Source: Chondrilla cf. caribensis (lineage: Eukaryota > Porifera > Demospongiae > Chondrillida > Chondrillidae). From it: a DNA stretch of 64,000 nt. This document shows positions 21,796 through 35,145 of the stretch, piece after piece. The stretch lies in assembly GCA_964020155.1 (NCBI GenBank), contig OZ026559.1:914345-978344 (forward strand), written 5' to 3'. The first letter of the stretch is position 1; the number at the start of each line of letters is the position of its first letter. Position numbers and translations under genes: made by a program. The notes below the pieces were generated by a model. That model searched no databases. It had not been told where the DNA came from and was given only the letters and a program-made list of their open reading frames with translations.

Positions 21796-23081
21796 ACCTA
21801 AAGTACTAGGATGTTTTTTATACCCATCATGGTGCACGAACATTGCTTTTTTATTTCTTAGCTGTACATTTTTTACCAATTGCAATAGTTGTATGTTTAG
21901 TTTCATAATGTTCTTAATGTTCCCAAATGTTAATATACCATGTTTTGGTATTCTGATGTGTGTACCATCTCTATATTCAAGATATGACACACCTTTCAGT
22001 GAATTTCTATTTGTTTATAATTCCCATGTCACCAGTATGATACTTCAACTGATCAGTCTACAGAGATTTTCTTTCTGATGTTTGTGCAATGTACCTTGTG
22101 TGTATTACTGTGGCATTGTACCATTTGTGTTATTAGCTACCTCTCAAATTTATAAAGATAGTTACAATTTAGGAATAATTTATAATGCATAACAAATGTA
22201 CCACAATATAATGCTGATAAATCTTGAATAATAATAATTAATGCCCATATATATATATATATATATATACTTATAGCAAGAGGTTTATGACTAATAATAT
22301 AACTTAGATTATTTATAGCTAAGACCTGTATTTAATTGCTCAAATACGTATATAGGCCTACATCAGTAAGAAATTAGAGCAAAGAATTATACACAATTTA
22401 TATATAAGTTTATATAGGACATGATTTGCAGCTGGTACAAGCCTCCACTGGCCGTGGACCACATGCAAACTTGTATTAACAAGGTAGTCCGCCATTTTTC
22501 CGTATATAGCATCACATTTGAAGCCATTTTATTATGTATTCAATTCGCCAAAGCATCTCTGCTTGTCTCCTTTGTGGCCATGGGATAAACCGTACATGTT
22601 CGATTTTCTAACTAGAGCTGGAGGTGAGATACATTGTTTAAAATGCATCATCTGTCTTCGATATCAAATTAAGTGTGGAATGGGGTAATTTGAGACACTT
22701 CACCATACACAAGACATTAACTACACACCGCCATTAATAAATATCATTGAAAACAGAACGTTATCCTCTTCCTTTGAAAAACGTTAGTAATCATACGCGT
22801 TCACACTGTGTAAGGTGTATTTGTTGTGTCCGAGGTGAATGTCTGCAGTGTCTCGAGTGTCTGTAGTGTTGCTCCATGGACCCTTTTTAAATGAACAAAT
22901 TGTCGACGTCTTTCTAGAATGCTGACCCTGCACACATACAAGTTAGTGCTATTTTATATAATGTACAACCTTTACTGTATCAGTAATGCTGTGTGTGTGC
23001 GTGTGTGCGTGCGTGCGTGCGTGTGTGCGTGTGTGCGTACGTGTGTGCGTGTGTGCATGTGTGCGTACGTGTGTGTGTGTG

Positions 23082-23125
<44 letters not shown>

Positions 23126-23501
23126 GTGTGGTGAGTGTGTGGGGGTGTGGTGTGAGTGTGGGGGTGTACTCATATGCATATTGTTGCCTGTACACTTTTT
23201 TACATCAGATAGTACGAGATGTATAGTATGTATATAAGTGCAAGCAAACAGTGGAGATTGTATGTAGGACCATCCAAGAGATCACTGAAAGGTGGTTATT
23301 AAGGATAGGTGGTTTATTTTATAGAGGTGCTTCACTATAGCTGAATTGATATAGAGGATAGTCCAATAACGGTCACTGAGGACAGGTGGTCCTTGTGTAC
23401 AGGCGATCTTTATATCAGGTTCCTCTCCATCATGTTTCTGTGGTGGTTTGAGGTATAATTCAGTGATGTGTATCTCCTCACCTTGCCAACTCCTCTTACA
23501 G
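21796..23501 (+). other. G2 3' flank and conserved upstream region of P2
   Basis: Colinear with 9204-11223 and 52786-54263: a 3' flank block, an AT-rich block, CATTTTATTATGTATTCAATTCGCC, CTGGAGGTGAGATA, TGTATTTGTTGTGTCCGAGGTGAAT and a TG microsatellite at 22983-23160. The conservation reflects segmental duplication of the G plus P unit. No reading frame is supported. Confidence 0.5.
22983..23160. repeat. (TG)n/(TGCG)n microsatellite
   Basis: TG and TGCG repeats with a GGGTGTGG tail, in the P2 upstream region. Open frames across it are repeat artefacts. Confidence 0.9.
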
Positions 23502-24000
23502 TGGAAGAACTTTCTGATGACTTTGTAGCTCTCAGAGACTACCTGGACTGCAGGAATGCCCTGACCCTGTCCTGCTTCCAGCCTCCTGTCATCCATGAAC
23601 CGTTTGGTGATCACACCGTGCAGGAGTGTAGGGAGAGACTGAAATTGAACAAGGTGCGTGCATGGGCTAGAGGAGCCAGGCATGTAATTTGGTGCTGTCG
23701 GCCATTTTGAGTCTTAAATACATGGGCTAAGGCAGCCAGATATGTTATTCTGCTGTTGTCTCCCATGTTGGGCCTTACTGCCCATACAGTTCACACACTA
23801 ATAGAATGGTCTCAATTGTGACACACACACACATTGCAGTAACAAAAGTGGAAAGTTAGATGATCCACACTGCTTGGGATTACTCTGTACTCTGTGTTCT
23901 TTAGCAATGATCTCGTAAAGTTTATGAAGTGCTTCGTTTAAGAATATACGTAGGTTGATGGTGAAGAGTAGGCTGAATGCTCCCTACCAGGTGTGTGTGT

Positions 24001-24052
<52 letters not shown>

Positions 24053-24335
24053 TGTGTGTGTGTGTATGTGTGTGTGTATGTTTGTGTGACTGTATACATT
24101 TTGTCAGTTTGTTCATGGGTGTCAATGAAACATGCTTTCATTTTCATTACAGAAAGAACAGAAGACGATAGAGAAGTTGATCGAGAAGAACATCTCTCAT
24201 CCGGAAGAGCTCAAACTGGCTGGTTCAAATCTTTCAAAAGAGGAGAGAGTGAAGAAGTTGGAGGAGGACTACACTGCCCTGGAACTGCAGTATTGTAGAG
24301 TGATTGAGAAACTGGGATCTCACACTTGTGTCTGA
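23502..24335 (+). pseudogene. P2: damaged copy of the unrecognised P gene
   Basis: Exon 23502-23653 is open (VALRDYLDC, PPVIHEPFGDHT, RERLKLNK). The middle exon, 23905-23990, is 86 nt against 117 nt in P3; its second codon is TGA and a 31-nt deletion shifts the frame. The last exon, 24153-24335, is open and ends at the same TGA as P3. The first and last exons are both compatible with phase 0 joining, so skipping the middle exon would restore a frame. Otherwise this is a pseudogene. Confidence 0.6.
23991..24082. repeat. (TG)n microsatellite at a splice donor
   Basis: The repeat starts immediately after CTACCAG, so the presumed donor GTGTGT is the first unit of the array. P3 has the same arrangement. 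Confidence 0.85.
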
Positions 24336-26711
24336 TGTGTGTGTGTGTGTGGCCGAATGTGATGTGTTTCCATGCTGATGTAATTTATGACTAGTAAAAA
24401 TGTTTTTGGAGCCTGATTTCTTCAGCATCATGTTACTCAGTTATGTATTGGGGTCTTGCTGTGTATTTGGGACATACGTATCATCGAAGTGACCGACCAT
24501 CTTACTAGATAGATACCAGATAATGGAGTGTCCTCTTAGCCTGATGTTACTATAAATAGTATATTATGCTGCCCTATTTATAGCCCCTTAACTCTTATTA
24601 CCAAGCGGTTTAGCAAGGTTAATTGTTTCCATCCCATATGCAAGTCCAGTCGAGGTTGCCCCACGACTTTCGTAGTGTTATTTGGGATAATTTGGCCAAT
24701 GTGCAAATATTTGAATGCAATTGTGGCACTACTTCAATAATGCAGTATATGTATGTGTATTAGGTACTAGGTAACTTGTTTGGGAACATAATTACCCACT
24801 TCAGTAATAATATGGTACAATTGGCTAATGTTGGTTGTCGTGATTGGCCCGTATGTTATTTCCTAAGACAGCAGATGGATTTAACATTGTATAATATAGG
24901 AAACATGCCTTTTAATATATATGATAAAACAGCTGACTATATTAATCATAGAAATATAGAATACACTGTATACAGTCGTATAAAACTATAGAATATACAT
25001 CTAATTATACCTATGATGCATATGCAAATGGTAGCTATTTGGGAGGGTTATAGTAAAGAATTGATTCTTGATTGTTAGGCTGATCTATAAGGTCTGTATA
25101 TCTAATTCTGATACTGTATGTATGTACCTTTATCCATATACTTATATGTAGAGAAACTATTCTAGTTGGTGAGGTAGACGTGACTAGACTGTCTGGAGAA
25201 GGGAATTCCCTCCCTTTCTGCACCTCTGGCAGTTGAACCTGAGACGTTCTAGCTAATTACCAGACTAATAGTTAGCGGGTTAAGCTACCAGGTATGTTCT
25301 ACGTATGTGCAGATACCTCGCTACGTATTATACCATAGATACTGTATACAGTATCTATGATTATACAGACCTAGGTTAGATTTCGTGACGTCACAAATAT
25401 AATATTCTGACATAATTGCAAATGTCTGGCGAAAATGGACGCAGCATAGCTGCCTATTATAGATGACCCCAACGACGGATCGACGAACCCTTCTCCCCCG
25501 ACACGAAATTGACAGTTTTGTTTCATAGAAAAGTTGAAAATCGTTGGAAATTGAACGATTTGCGTGCAAAGAAAATCGAAAGGGGCCTTAGTGAACAATA
25601 TTGGGCCCAAGCATGCAAGTGCGTGGGTAGCAACTTCTGAGCCCCCTATAGTTTCAGACCGGAAGCCATAAAATTATGTCAAGACCGTAAAACCTCACTA
25701 ACGCTGGGAATTATATCAACAAAGATTTGATCTTGGCGATCCTGTGCATTCGTGACAGCCCGTATTGATCAGGTAGGCCTCTTATACTATAATTTCATAA
25801 AGTTAACGTAAATGTGACAAGATAACCATGTATGTAATTTCGGACGGCCCAATTCGAAATCCGATAAATCTTCCATGCTCGGTCAAAAGATATCAGACCA
25901 CAGAATGCTGTGTTATACTTAAAATAGGGTTTAAATTTAGGTCACTAACTTACCCTTCAACACTTATAATAGCTAGCTATAGCTGAACACAGTGGTGCAT
26001 GCTTGTTCCACACTTATGGCATATAAGACGCGTTTCAACATTTCTTTCTGCCAGTTGAGAACTCGGCTTATAGGGCTAAAACCTCATTTTAAAATTTTGA
26101 GTGTCACTTGTTAAGGGTTATAGAATTAGGGTTTCAGAAACTTCGACTGCATGCATGGAGCATATACCATTGGTATCTAAGGTCTATGGTTACATTTCAG
26201 TTTTTATTTTTGTGAAAGTAATCATTGAAACACGATGACTCAACTAAATAAAATTAGAATCAAAGTCAGCCTACAACTATTATTTTATAATTAATTGTAG
26301 TTACTTCAGATTTCCAAGCTCCCCCTCCCTCACATATATTTTTCAGCCAGTTAGGTAGGCCAGATCAGCTCATTATTCTCTCAGTACAGTCTTAGACTAT
26401 TATTATTATTCATTGGACCAGGGTGTGTTGAATGGGAGTACATGCAACTTGATCCTGATTGTACTACTATTAATAATAATGGTAGGCCTATAAGTTGTAT
26501 AGTATTTATGGAAAAAATGAGGTGTCTATGTAATCTCAATTGTAGTGAAGTGTCCTGCTGCATGTGTGTATATTGTGTGCATAAGTGTGTAGTGCATCAT
26601 TTCAAATAACTCAATCACCTAATACTATGCTGTTTGTTGTTTATTATGCTGTAATATCATAATCACACTAGTCACGTACTAGTGGATTGATTTCTGTGAT
26701 ATATGTTTTTT
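24336..26711 (+). other. Intergenic region between P2 and G3
   Basis: No open frame with splice support was recognised. A perfect palindrome lies at 25334-25359. A possible 5' exon donor (GATCAGGTAGGCC, near 25770) might belong to G3, but nothing in the paralogues confirms it. Confidence 0.35.
25334..25359. repeat. Perfect 26-bp palindrome
   Basis: CATAGATACTGTA joined directly to its reverse complement. A related hairpin with the same CCATAGATACT arms is at 63202-63239. Confidence 0.85.
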
Positions 26712-26940
26712 TTAGAATTACATGTTGCTGGTGTTATTTTCCTGCTGCTGATTTGAGTTATGAATCCTTTGATCATGATCGGGTATGTAATTATTTACAT
26801 AATCATATTATTCACTATAATAAAAGCCTGTGTTATATGTTACTAAATGCTATATTCAATGATTGCAGGTCGTTGTGGAATGCAATGCTTAAACCGACTA
26901 AACAACCTCGTCCATCCATCCCCTTTGGTAGGTAGTTAAG
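26711..26940 (+). other. Possible degenerate transmembrane exons upstream of G3
   Basis: After an acceptor (TTTTTTTTAG), one frame reads HVAGVIFLLLI and then TGA, like a truncated membrane segment. A second acceptor, GATTGCAG followed by GTCGT, resembles the start of the G2 second transmembrane exon, but no hydrophobic frame follows. This may be what is left of the G3 membrane exons. The evidence is weak. Confidence 0.25.
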
Positions 26941-27169
26941 TTGAAGAAAATCTTCCTTAATTTAAAATCTAATGAAAAAGTTAATAATGTAAACATTGGA
27001 ATTGGCAGTAATTTATTGCTGCAACTGCATTATTTGTGTATGTAGGATAATGTGTAATTTATATGATAATATGCATGTAATATTTACATTTCTCACTGTA
27101 AACATTGGGCAAACTGTTTACAATTAATTTGGTAGAGGCTTATGATTGCTATGGCATAGATAGGGGACT

Positions 27170-27275
27170 TTTGACTGTGGAGGTCTTTGTAAGTTACAAT
27201 TCTGAAGAAATATATAATTCCAATCACTTATATTTCTTCAGTATTGTAACTGACGAAGACCTCCACAGTCGAAAT
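27170..27275 (+). repeat. Large imperfect hairpin with a Penelope-like end motif
   Basis: The arms 27172-27213 and 27229-27271 are complementary (GACTGTGGAGGTCTTTG against CGAAGACCTCCACAGTC). The right arm contains CTGACGA...GTCGAAATGTC, similar to the conserved end of Penelope-like retroelements, which in that family can form minimal hammerhead ribozymes. Only the motif is seen; no reverse transcriptase is present. Confidence 0.45.
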
Positions 27276-27415
27276 GTCTTGTATTTCAATCATTTCAATC
27301 TGTTTCAATCTATTTCACACCACGTAATTGCTCAAAAATTATCCAGTTTCCCCTGTTTATACAATTAGTGGGATAGATTGTTATCATAACAATGGGTGCA
27401 AATGGTTAAATCTTA

Positions 27416-27798
27416 AGCCATGTTCACACTTGGCTTCTTATCAGTATTGAATCCGGATTATTTGCGTTCACACTGCAATCCACTTATGAGCAAATCCCAA
27501 TTCCATGCAGATTAGCCAATCCACCTCAGGTGGTGAATTGAATCCAGATTCAATCACGATTGTGCTCAGATGATTCGATCTTCATCTTTTTGTGAGCCAT
27601 AATGGACCAAAGTCGGAAAACCACTAACAAAGAAACTGACATTTGCCAAGCTGCCATTTCGAACATGTGGCCTACATGGGCAATCACGACCCCAATGTAC
27701 ATAGTGTGAACACAATTGCTATCAGAGTGATTGGGATACAATCCGGATTTGATCCTATATCTGGACCAAATCTGCATGGAACAAGTGTGAACAGGGCT
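27416..27798. mobile_element. PIF/Harbinger-like MITE
   Basis: The ends are AGCCATGTTCACACTTG and the complement of AGCCCTGTTCACACTTG, matching at 16 of 17 positions. The flanks are TTA on both sides (27413-27415 and 27799-27801), the 3-bp duplication typical of PIF/Harbinger. The element is 383 bp with no transposase. Confidence 0.75.
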
Positions 27799-27839
27799 TT
27801 ATAGTTAGTCTTGTTCGGATCCTCACACTTAAAACACAT

Positions 27840-28075
27840 AGAAGCTTAATAGATTGATGTCTATTTATTTGGACAATTACGCAGGTCACTTGGTAAATTT
27901 ATTGCAACATTTCACCCTCTTGGGCTTCTTCAGGCAATGTTTACAAAACTTGATAGGTGTGTAATGATAACCAATCAGAGCTTAGCTGGGCTTAGACAGG
28001 ATTCTCCTTTTATACCAGCCATATTGTGGTGTGGAGATCTCCTGTTTAAATAATTTGAACTTGAACTTGAACTTG
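27840..28075 (-). repeat. Possible Penelope-like element end
   Basis: The complement of 27901-27936 reads CCTGAAGAAGCCCAAGAGG followed by GTGAAATGTTGCAATAAA. This is the CTGANGA...GAAA plus AATAAA layout seen at Penelope-like element ends. No coding region is attached. Confidence 0.4.
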
Positions 28076-28102
28076 ATATGACATCCTATCTTTACCTCTT
28101 AG

Positions 28103-31100
28103 GGTCAAAATTTCGAAAATTGTTTGCCTCTATTCGTCCTGCAAAAGCCAAGAAGCATGGTTCAAAACACTCACAAATTATCATTGGTTCTAACCATTTC
28201 AGTTCAGACATTGAAGGTACTATGTATTCTAAGGATCGTATACATAGGATTACAACATACATGGCATTCATTTAGTGTAACCTGTCATAATATGCACGTG
28301 TCCATCACCTTAATCTATGTATACCATGCATTGCAAGATTTTGTGACCAAAAAATTGACCACCAGAAAGTGGAGGAAGAAATTTTTCACCAAATTTTTTT
28401 GCAACTGAGATAATAGCTACTGTAGTCATTGTCATACTACTTCAATTTTCTATCATTCCACTTTAACTGGTTCATATGCCCAAATAAACAGCTTTCATTG
28501 GTATTCGTTGAGTGTCTACCATTTTAGAATGATGACATCGTTCATCATACCTCCTCATGTACATACAAAATATTTGTGGAATAAAAGCCCATGCGCGATA
28601 TGTGCAAAAATTATTGGTCATTAAATTTTCAAATTGTGACATACGATAATCTGTTCTATTAATACATACCATATATTTTATGAATATGAGACATCGTGTT
28701 TAGAAGCACACGGACTGCTATGGCCCTGGAAACTTGAATTATTTGCATCTTCGTTCTTTAATGGCATAGTCACCAAAGGAAGCTTCTTGTAGCTTTTTCA
28801 ATATATCATATGAAGATTTTTAAGGGTTTCACAATAGTTAAAACACTTAAAAATTGAAACAATCATAATCCCAAAGAGCTGACAGTGTATGTTTTGGAAA
28901 CTTTAGTATATAAATATAAGCTTTGCGAATGACTGCCATTTTTGTGATTACTATTAAACATGATTTAAGACACTTTCAAAAGTGAAAATGGTATATATAG
29001 TACCACCTTTGACGACCCAAAAATGCAAGTATAAACAGTATAAGGTCTGTTACTGTACTACGATGCAGATATACGGCCTGACATGTTAAATTTTTACAGA
29101 TTACCTATAAACAGTAGTCCATACAGCTGGACCCATGTAGCCCTCAGTATCATTTTATGCAAGCCCTAAAGGGGGAGGGGTTAAAAATGGGGTGTACAGC
29201 AACAGTGCATGAATTTGGGTTGACAATATACAACCAATATATAATGGGATGGAATAGCGCAAATGGTATTGACTACAGTATGTACAAATTATGGCTGAAA
29301 GTAAATTTCATGACTTTCACAACTGAGCATGTATTCTTGAAAATGTATTAAAAGTTCACAACAATTGTTTTGCATGACCATTTGCAAAATTTATGTTAAT
29401 ATTAAATTTCTGAATATGTAATAGTATATTCATAGTAAAGATGGCTGACTCAGTTATGATTGTTAATCAAATTAACAGTGTTTTTTGTAGGTCTCACCAG
29501 TATCTTGGTAAAGACGAGGGTGAGGGACACAGTATGGGTTCAGCTGGTGGGACTAAACAACCACTTTTGAAACTGTTCAAATGTGTCAACATCATAACTA
29601 TTAGAGCAATGTTTGGCAATGCCAGTGAAGTTTATATATTATATATATACAATATATACACTATATATATTATAGGGAAAAATAGTTCTTGTTAACAGTG
29701 TGTATACATTGTTGATACGTGGCATCTTTCTAATATGTAGAATCTGATAGTAGAGATGAGCAAGTTTTACATAAGCTCCATGAGAGATCAGCTTCTAATG
29801 AAGGACATTTGCATCCTGAATGTTATATAACACTCAGTCAGCCCAAGACTGTACAAGTGGAAGTGTGCCAGGCAATACCCCATTCAATCTCTCCAACTAT
29901 ACCAGGTTAGTCTTACATTGTGCAAGTACTGTACAGCATGTACATGCTCTGCAAATATGTCACTCTAAACTAGTACTTGTCACTGCACTGTTTAGAGCAA
30001 AATGGCTTCTAAAACAATGAATTTAGCTATTTTTGAAATTTTGTGATAATTCCTAATACTTGGTCATCATTTATGGTTACCTAACATTATGTTATCTGCA
30101 TGAGTCCATGGTTTTAACCCAGCTGCTCATGGATTCAGTTTCTATTCCTCCCCTCACCTTTTCCACTTGATAGCATGAAATTTACCACTGAGACAAGTAA
30201 ATAGAGGTATTGTGGAGCCAAGATAACAGCTGATGAATTTTTCACTTTGAAGAGCAACACCACCTTAATAGACAAAGCAGAGTATTATGCATCCACGTAT
30301 TCTGAATTTTGTCAGTTCTCTAAGAATTCATTAACAATCTCTAAGGTTTTGTTACGGTGCTCAGAAAGGCAGATAATTCTAGATCTAATTCAGCAAAGTG
30401 ACGTTTTTTTAAAAAAATTATAGATGTGATAAAGTTTTAGAGCATAATATTATGGTAATGCATCTGTAATAATGATGGTTTGCTTAATAATGCCATACTA
30501 CCTTTCTGCAATAGTCAATGTTTCCGAGCATATCACCAAGACCTGCTTTGTTCTGGGAGATGTCCACACCCTCCAAATCACTCACCAGGGTGGTACCTTC
30601 CCTCTCCATCCTTTTGGACCATGTGGAAGTGGACAACAAGTGGAGTGTTGTGCTACGTTGGAGGCTCCACCTGATGTTGTGGGCAGTGGTGTCACTGTGA
30701 GTGTTCACTATGCCATCATCCTGGACGGACCCTTCAAGTTCCCTGAGAAGTGGGAGAGAACAAGTGTGGTTCTCTACATCGACTGTCCTGATAGCAAGTT
30801 CCTGATTGAGCCACTCAAAGTGAACTTACATCACTGGGCTGTGGCCTCTGGTGCCTCTCAAATGTGCTCTATGAAGTCTAACCACCTGTTGCAACAAGGG
30901 CAAACCAAGTTTTCTTTCATGTATCATGCGGATGCTGTTCGGTGTCAACCCACCTTAGCAAGCATGTACCTTGAAAAACACTTCTGTCTTCTTTGCATAG
31001 CAGCCGAACCCAGTACACCTTCAAGGTACTATGGGATGTTACTTAGTGAGTCATTGCATGATGGTATACAGGAATTTTGGTTGTGCATCACCTATGGAGT

Positions 31101-31870
31101 TCCATCATGGATCTTGGTTAGTGTAATTTCCAAAACTGTTTTGAGTGGCTGTGAGAGTTAATTGCACATTAAATGTTGTTTAATATTTCCTTTTGAAAGG
31201 CTGTGAGCAAGTTTTATCGTAAGAGAGAAGGTTCGGAAGAATATCCCAGGATTCCTCAGCATAGGGAACTACAAAGCTGTGGGGAAAAGGTGACGGTCAA
31301 CATACAGAATGAAAGTGGTCCAGGATGGTCTCTAGTAGTTACAAAGAATGAGGTGCTTATTATTGATGTGGAGGTTTTATTACTTACAAATTAAATGTAG
31401 ATTGCTCATAATTTGTATTTACTTTGTGTTTGTTGTTAATATCATGTGATTTATTTAACTATGCTGTTTTTACAATGTAGGTTTTGCTGACAGACCTGAA
31501 ATTTCTGTCAGAATTCAGTGACTGCCAGGAGAAGAAATTAGCTTTTGAGATAGGATGTTATCCGCCATCAGCTACGTTTGCAGCCTATTACACATCACCA
31601 CCTTCCCCTGAGACTCATGATCAAATACCCAATGTTGTCTATCTCTTGTCTGAAGATAACAATTGCATCTCTTTCTCCTTCCCAGTACACAATATGAAGG
31701 GTAAGCTGGTTAAGCAAACCACAATAATGATTGTGTATGGCACAATTTCATTATTATTTCATTACAAACCTATGTTAATAAGTAACATGTCAAGTACATC
31801 TAGTAGGGTTGTAGCGGATACAGACACTTTGACTTAAAGTCAAGTTAAACGCGTTATGTGGTATGTATAT

Positions 31871-31915
<45 letters not shown>

Positions 31916-32813
31916 ATACAATTGTATGTATACTTTCATGCAACATTGTTATGGCCGAACAATGAGTTGCTAGGGAATTAATTGACAAATTTTAATAACA
32001 ATTACAATTGTGTAGTATCAAAGAAAGTGTAGCACAGATATTTATACACTGTGTTTCGATCTGTTTATGTAACATACTACATTTGTACTTATTTTGAATA
32101 AATATGTACTTTTACATAGGTGCAAAATCAAAAGTTCCTTCCAATCCCAATCAATTATCAGATGATCCTGTGAAAGTTGGCTGGGCTGAGCCGGGATCCA
32201 CTTCCCACAATCATACTTTTGAAGGTACAATATTAATTTCGTCCATAGTAACAATACATGCCTAGGAACACATGTACTCTGCATAACAGTTTGTTTCAGT
32301 TTGAATATGTATATCCTATTTACTATCATAGGCAATAACCACTTTGGTGAACCGACAAAGCCCCTGACAGTACAGCACCTGATGCCCTACATCAATGATC
32401 TTGCTGATGAGGTGGTATCAATTTCTGGATGGCTTGGTATGGGCAGTGAGTTGGAAGTGATTAAGAGAACGCCAGGTATAATAAATCCTAGAGAACAACT
32501 TCAAGAGCTCCTGAAGAAATGGCTGGAAGACACTGAACGTCCCACTGCCCCTCACACTTGGAAGTACTTCGTAGGAATGGTTCAAGGAGTCAGGAAAGGA
32601 CATGTAGCTGAGAGAATTATGCAAGATGTCTTCACAGGTAGTGAGTACTGTATGAACTTATGTTATATACTTTGCACAGCATATAATACATTTGGATACT
32701 GGATGTACATGTGAACAGCATAACCAGTACTACTTTTATACACATACGAACAGTGAGATTACCTGTAGGCACAAACACACAAGCACATACACACACACGC
32801 ACACACACACATG

Positions 32814-32845
<32 letters not shown>

Positions 32846-32885
32846 CACACACACACACACACACGTACACACACACACACGCACA

Positions 32886-32957
<72 letters not shown>

Positions 32958-33969
32958 CACTGCACGAACATGTATGCACACAATAACATGTACGTACAGT
33001 ACACACACATACACATATACACACAAATACATTTGTCTGCCTTTATATTATCCACTTGATTCAATGTAGATAAAGGATCACTTTCAGACCCAGCTTCTCT
33101 GGAGAAATACATAGTGTCAAAAATGGCACACTACTGGTTCCAATTTGGCATGAACCTTGGGATAGCAGAGAAAACACTCCAAGATCTTGACAAATCCGAC
33201 TTGATTCCTGACAATGTAGCAAGATGCGTGGTCGTATTACGCCACTACATGAACAAAGAAGGTCCTATTGAAAACAACATGGAGAAATTGAATGGAGCTA
33301 TAGAACAAACATTAGCTGACTCAGAGGAAGCAAATGTAGGAAATGCTACATTTCAATCACATTTTTACACACACCCTCACATACGTATTGCCTTTTCCAG
33401 CTCAAATCTAAGAATATTTTCCTTTTATCGTCTGTTAACATGGTAGCTGGGCAATATTGCTGGGTGATATTTTGGATACCCTGTTCTAGGACAGGTTATA
33501 CATCATACATCTCGGGAATAACTAATTGATAGACTAATTAATAATATGGTTTCCACACATTCCATGGAATCAGCTTCAATGAACATCATTACCACTACAT
33601 GTATCCTATAACAAAATACTTCTCATACACAATCTCTGCTGCAATATCTAGAGTATTGTAGTTATGGCAACGAAATGGCTGCTCATATGTAAATGTATGT
33701 TCTTGATATATGCACCTTGTAAATATACATACGTAGATGTATTGACGTATATTATACATTGTATTACTATTGGTTGATACAGCAATGTAGGTATTGATGC
33801 TCACCTTACAAAAAGTGATATAGCCAATAGCTTTGTTTGTTGCTATGGATACAATTGTTACATTTTGATCTACAGCTCACCTTTGTATGTATGTGACCTC
33901 AATCCTTTAGAGCACCAGACAGTTGAGTCGGTTCGAAAATTCTCCAATATACTAGAGACTGAACTGTGA
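28103..33969 (+). CDS. G3: ZU5-UPA-Death domain protein with no recognisable membrane exons and no DD3
   Basis: Inferred exons: 28103-28216 and 29741-29905 (linkers), 30515-31116 (ZU5, with the start of UPA), 31200-31352 and 31481-31700 (rest of UPA), 32120-32224 (linker), 32332-32637 (DD1), 33070-33335 (DD2), 33911-33969 (tail ending in TGA). Splice phases match the paralogues as far as DD2. The tail EHQTVESV...LETEL aligns with the ESETVDPEV tail of the others. DD2 is the most diverged of the set (MAHYWFQFGMNLGIAEKTL). DD2 ends in phase 0 and the tail needs phase 1, so a small exon between 33336 and 33910 equivalent to the EKSGMTS linker is missing from this model. No DD3 homology is present. 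Upstream, no clean ATG-GAT exon or membrane exons were found; 26711-26940 may be remnants. G3 may be soluble, or its start may lie elsewhere. Confidence 0.65.
31871..31912. repeat. (AT)n microsatellite
   Basis: Pure TA run in the G3 intron after UPA. Confidence 0.9.
32780..33030. repeat. (CA)n microsatellite
   Basis: Interrupted CA and CACG repeats in the G3 intron between DD1 and DD2. Reading frames across it are artefacts. Confidence 0.9.
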
Positions 33970-35057
33970 AGATATTATTTATACCTCATAAGACTCGTGT
34001 TGTTGTTTTGTATCATGTTCTTAATTAACACTTTCTAAGTGTAATCTACTCACTACTATTGTTATGATAGCAAATATTATATGTATCAATCCATAGAACA
34101 TAGTATCATATGTGCACCTCCGAATGTAGCTGGGGTTACGGGTCACCTATTGAGGTCCCACTATCATATACGTTCAACGGCAGTATAAACATATTGGCAC
34201 CATTGATTCAGTCTACTATTAATTTATGCTGGTGCTAAACTGTATATATTACCTATTGTAAGTGTCATTTTGCGCAACATGTAGCCAGTGCTGCTGGAAG
34301 TCTTAATGTTCACTTGATTTCAAATTAATTGTTAAATTGTTTACGTACACTAAACCTTTGCTCTCATCACATGCTGTCGATCTGAAACTACTGCACAATA
34401 ATATTATATAACTGCAGTGTGTGTTTCTTCCTTATTTTAAGTGACCAGAAAGTACAATTATACACACATACATACAATGTCATACATACTAACCACAGGC
34501 GTCTGCAAAAGAAGTACGTACCTATACGACCATGATATTACCGGTATTAAGCAAATTCACGTAATATAAATAATAAGTATCTGCTTATGAACATACATAA
34601 TTATGCATATCTTTTCTGTACATCTAGTTATGTAGACTGTGGGTTTTGACCTGCATGCAATTGGTCATCATGATCAGAAACCTGTTTTTAATATAAGCAG
34701 ATGCTATAGCTATGTCATATAATGGCTATAATTATTATAATATTATATCGTTGATATCCCTTAATCAATAATTTCGAAGGCAGTATACCCCACCAGGTGG
34801 CCGTAGTCGTATATTTTTTAGTTTAAAGGTCATAGCAGTGACATACACTTTATGTCAGCTGAATTGAACTAAAAAATATGTATGGTTTATCGGGAATTAT
34901 TATGCGGCGCGGTATTATAATAATATTATTATATAATAATAATATTATATAAAATTATTGCCCTAAACGCCCTTTGGGCGTGTAGAATTCGGGCGGGAGG
35001 CGGTCTATCTGGTGAGATAGAATACTTTTGGGATAAAACGCGTGACTTCCGCTATAA
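33970..35057 (+). other. Intergenic region between G3 and G4
   Basis: A block at about 34190-34365 (CACCATTGATT..., GCAACATGTAGCC, TCTTAATGTTCACTTGATTTC) recurs upstream of G5 (43905-44035) and G6 (55500-55650). This marks a conserved upstream end of the duplicated unit. There is no P copy between G3 and G4. An AT-rich foldback at 34915-34960 and a GCCC...GGGC hairpin at 34962-34981 precede the G4 leader. Confidence 0.5.
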
Positions 35058-35145
35058 AGAGTTGGGCGTTAACTGTAAGGTGACGGTGTTTGATCGAGCT
35101 TGTAGAACATCTCAAGAATCCTATGTAATTGGTAATGTTATACTT
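35058..35145 (+). promoter_or_regulatory. Conserved leader block of G4, probable non-coding first exon
   Basis: GAGTTGGGCGTTAACT...GTGTTTGATC...CTTGTAGAACATCTCAAGA...TTGGTAATGTTA is conserved with 44201-44285 and 55841-55920. It ends at a GGTAATGT donor. The coding start follows about 350 bp later, behind a GTTTCAG acceptor (near 35430), so this block is probably a 5' UTR exon with the promoter just upstream. Confidence 0.5.

Noticed and set aside
27105..27368. 87-codon open frame near the G3 upstream region
   Set aside because: It runs across both arms of a foldback repeat, so the frame is a by-product of the repeat.
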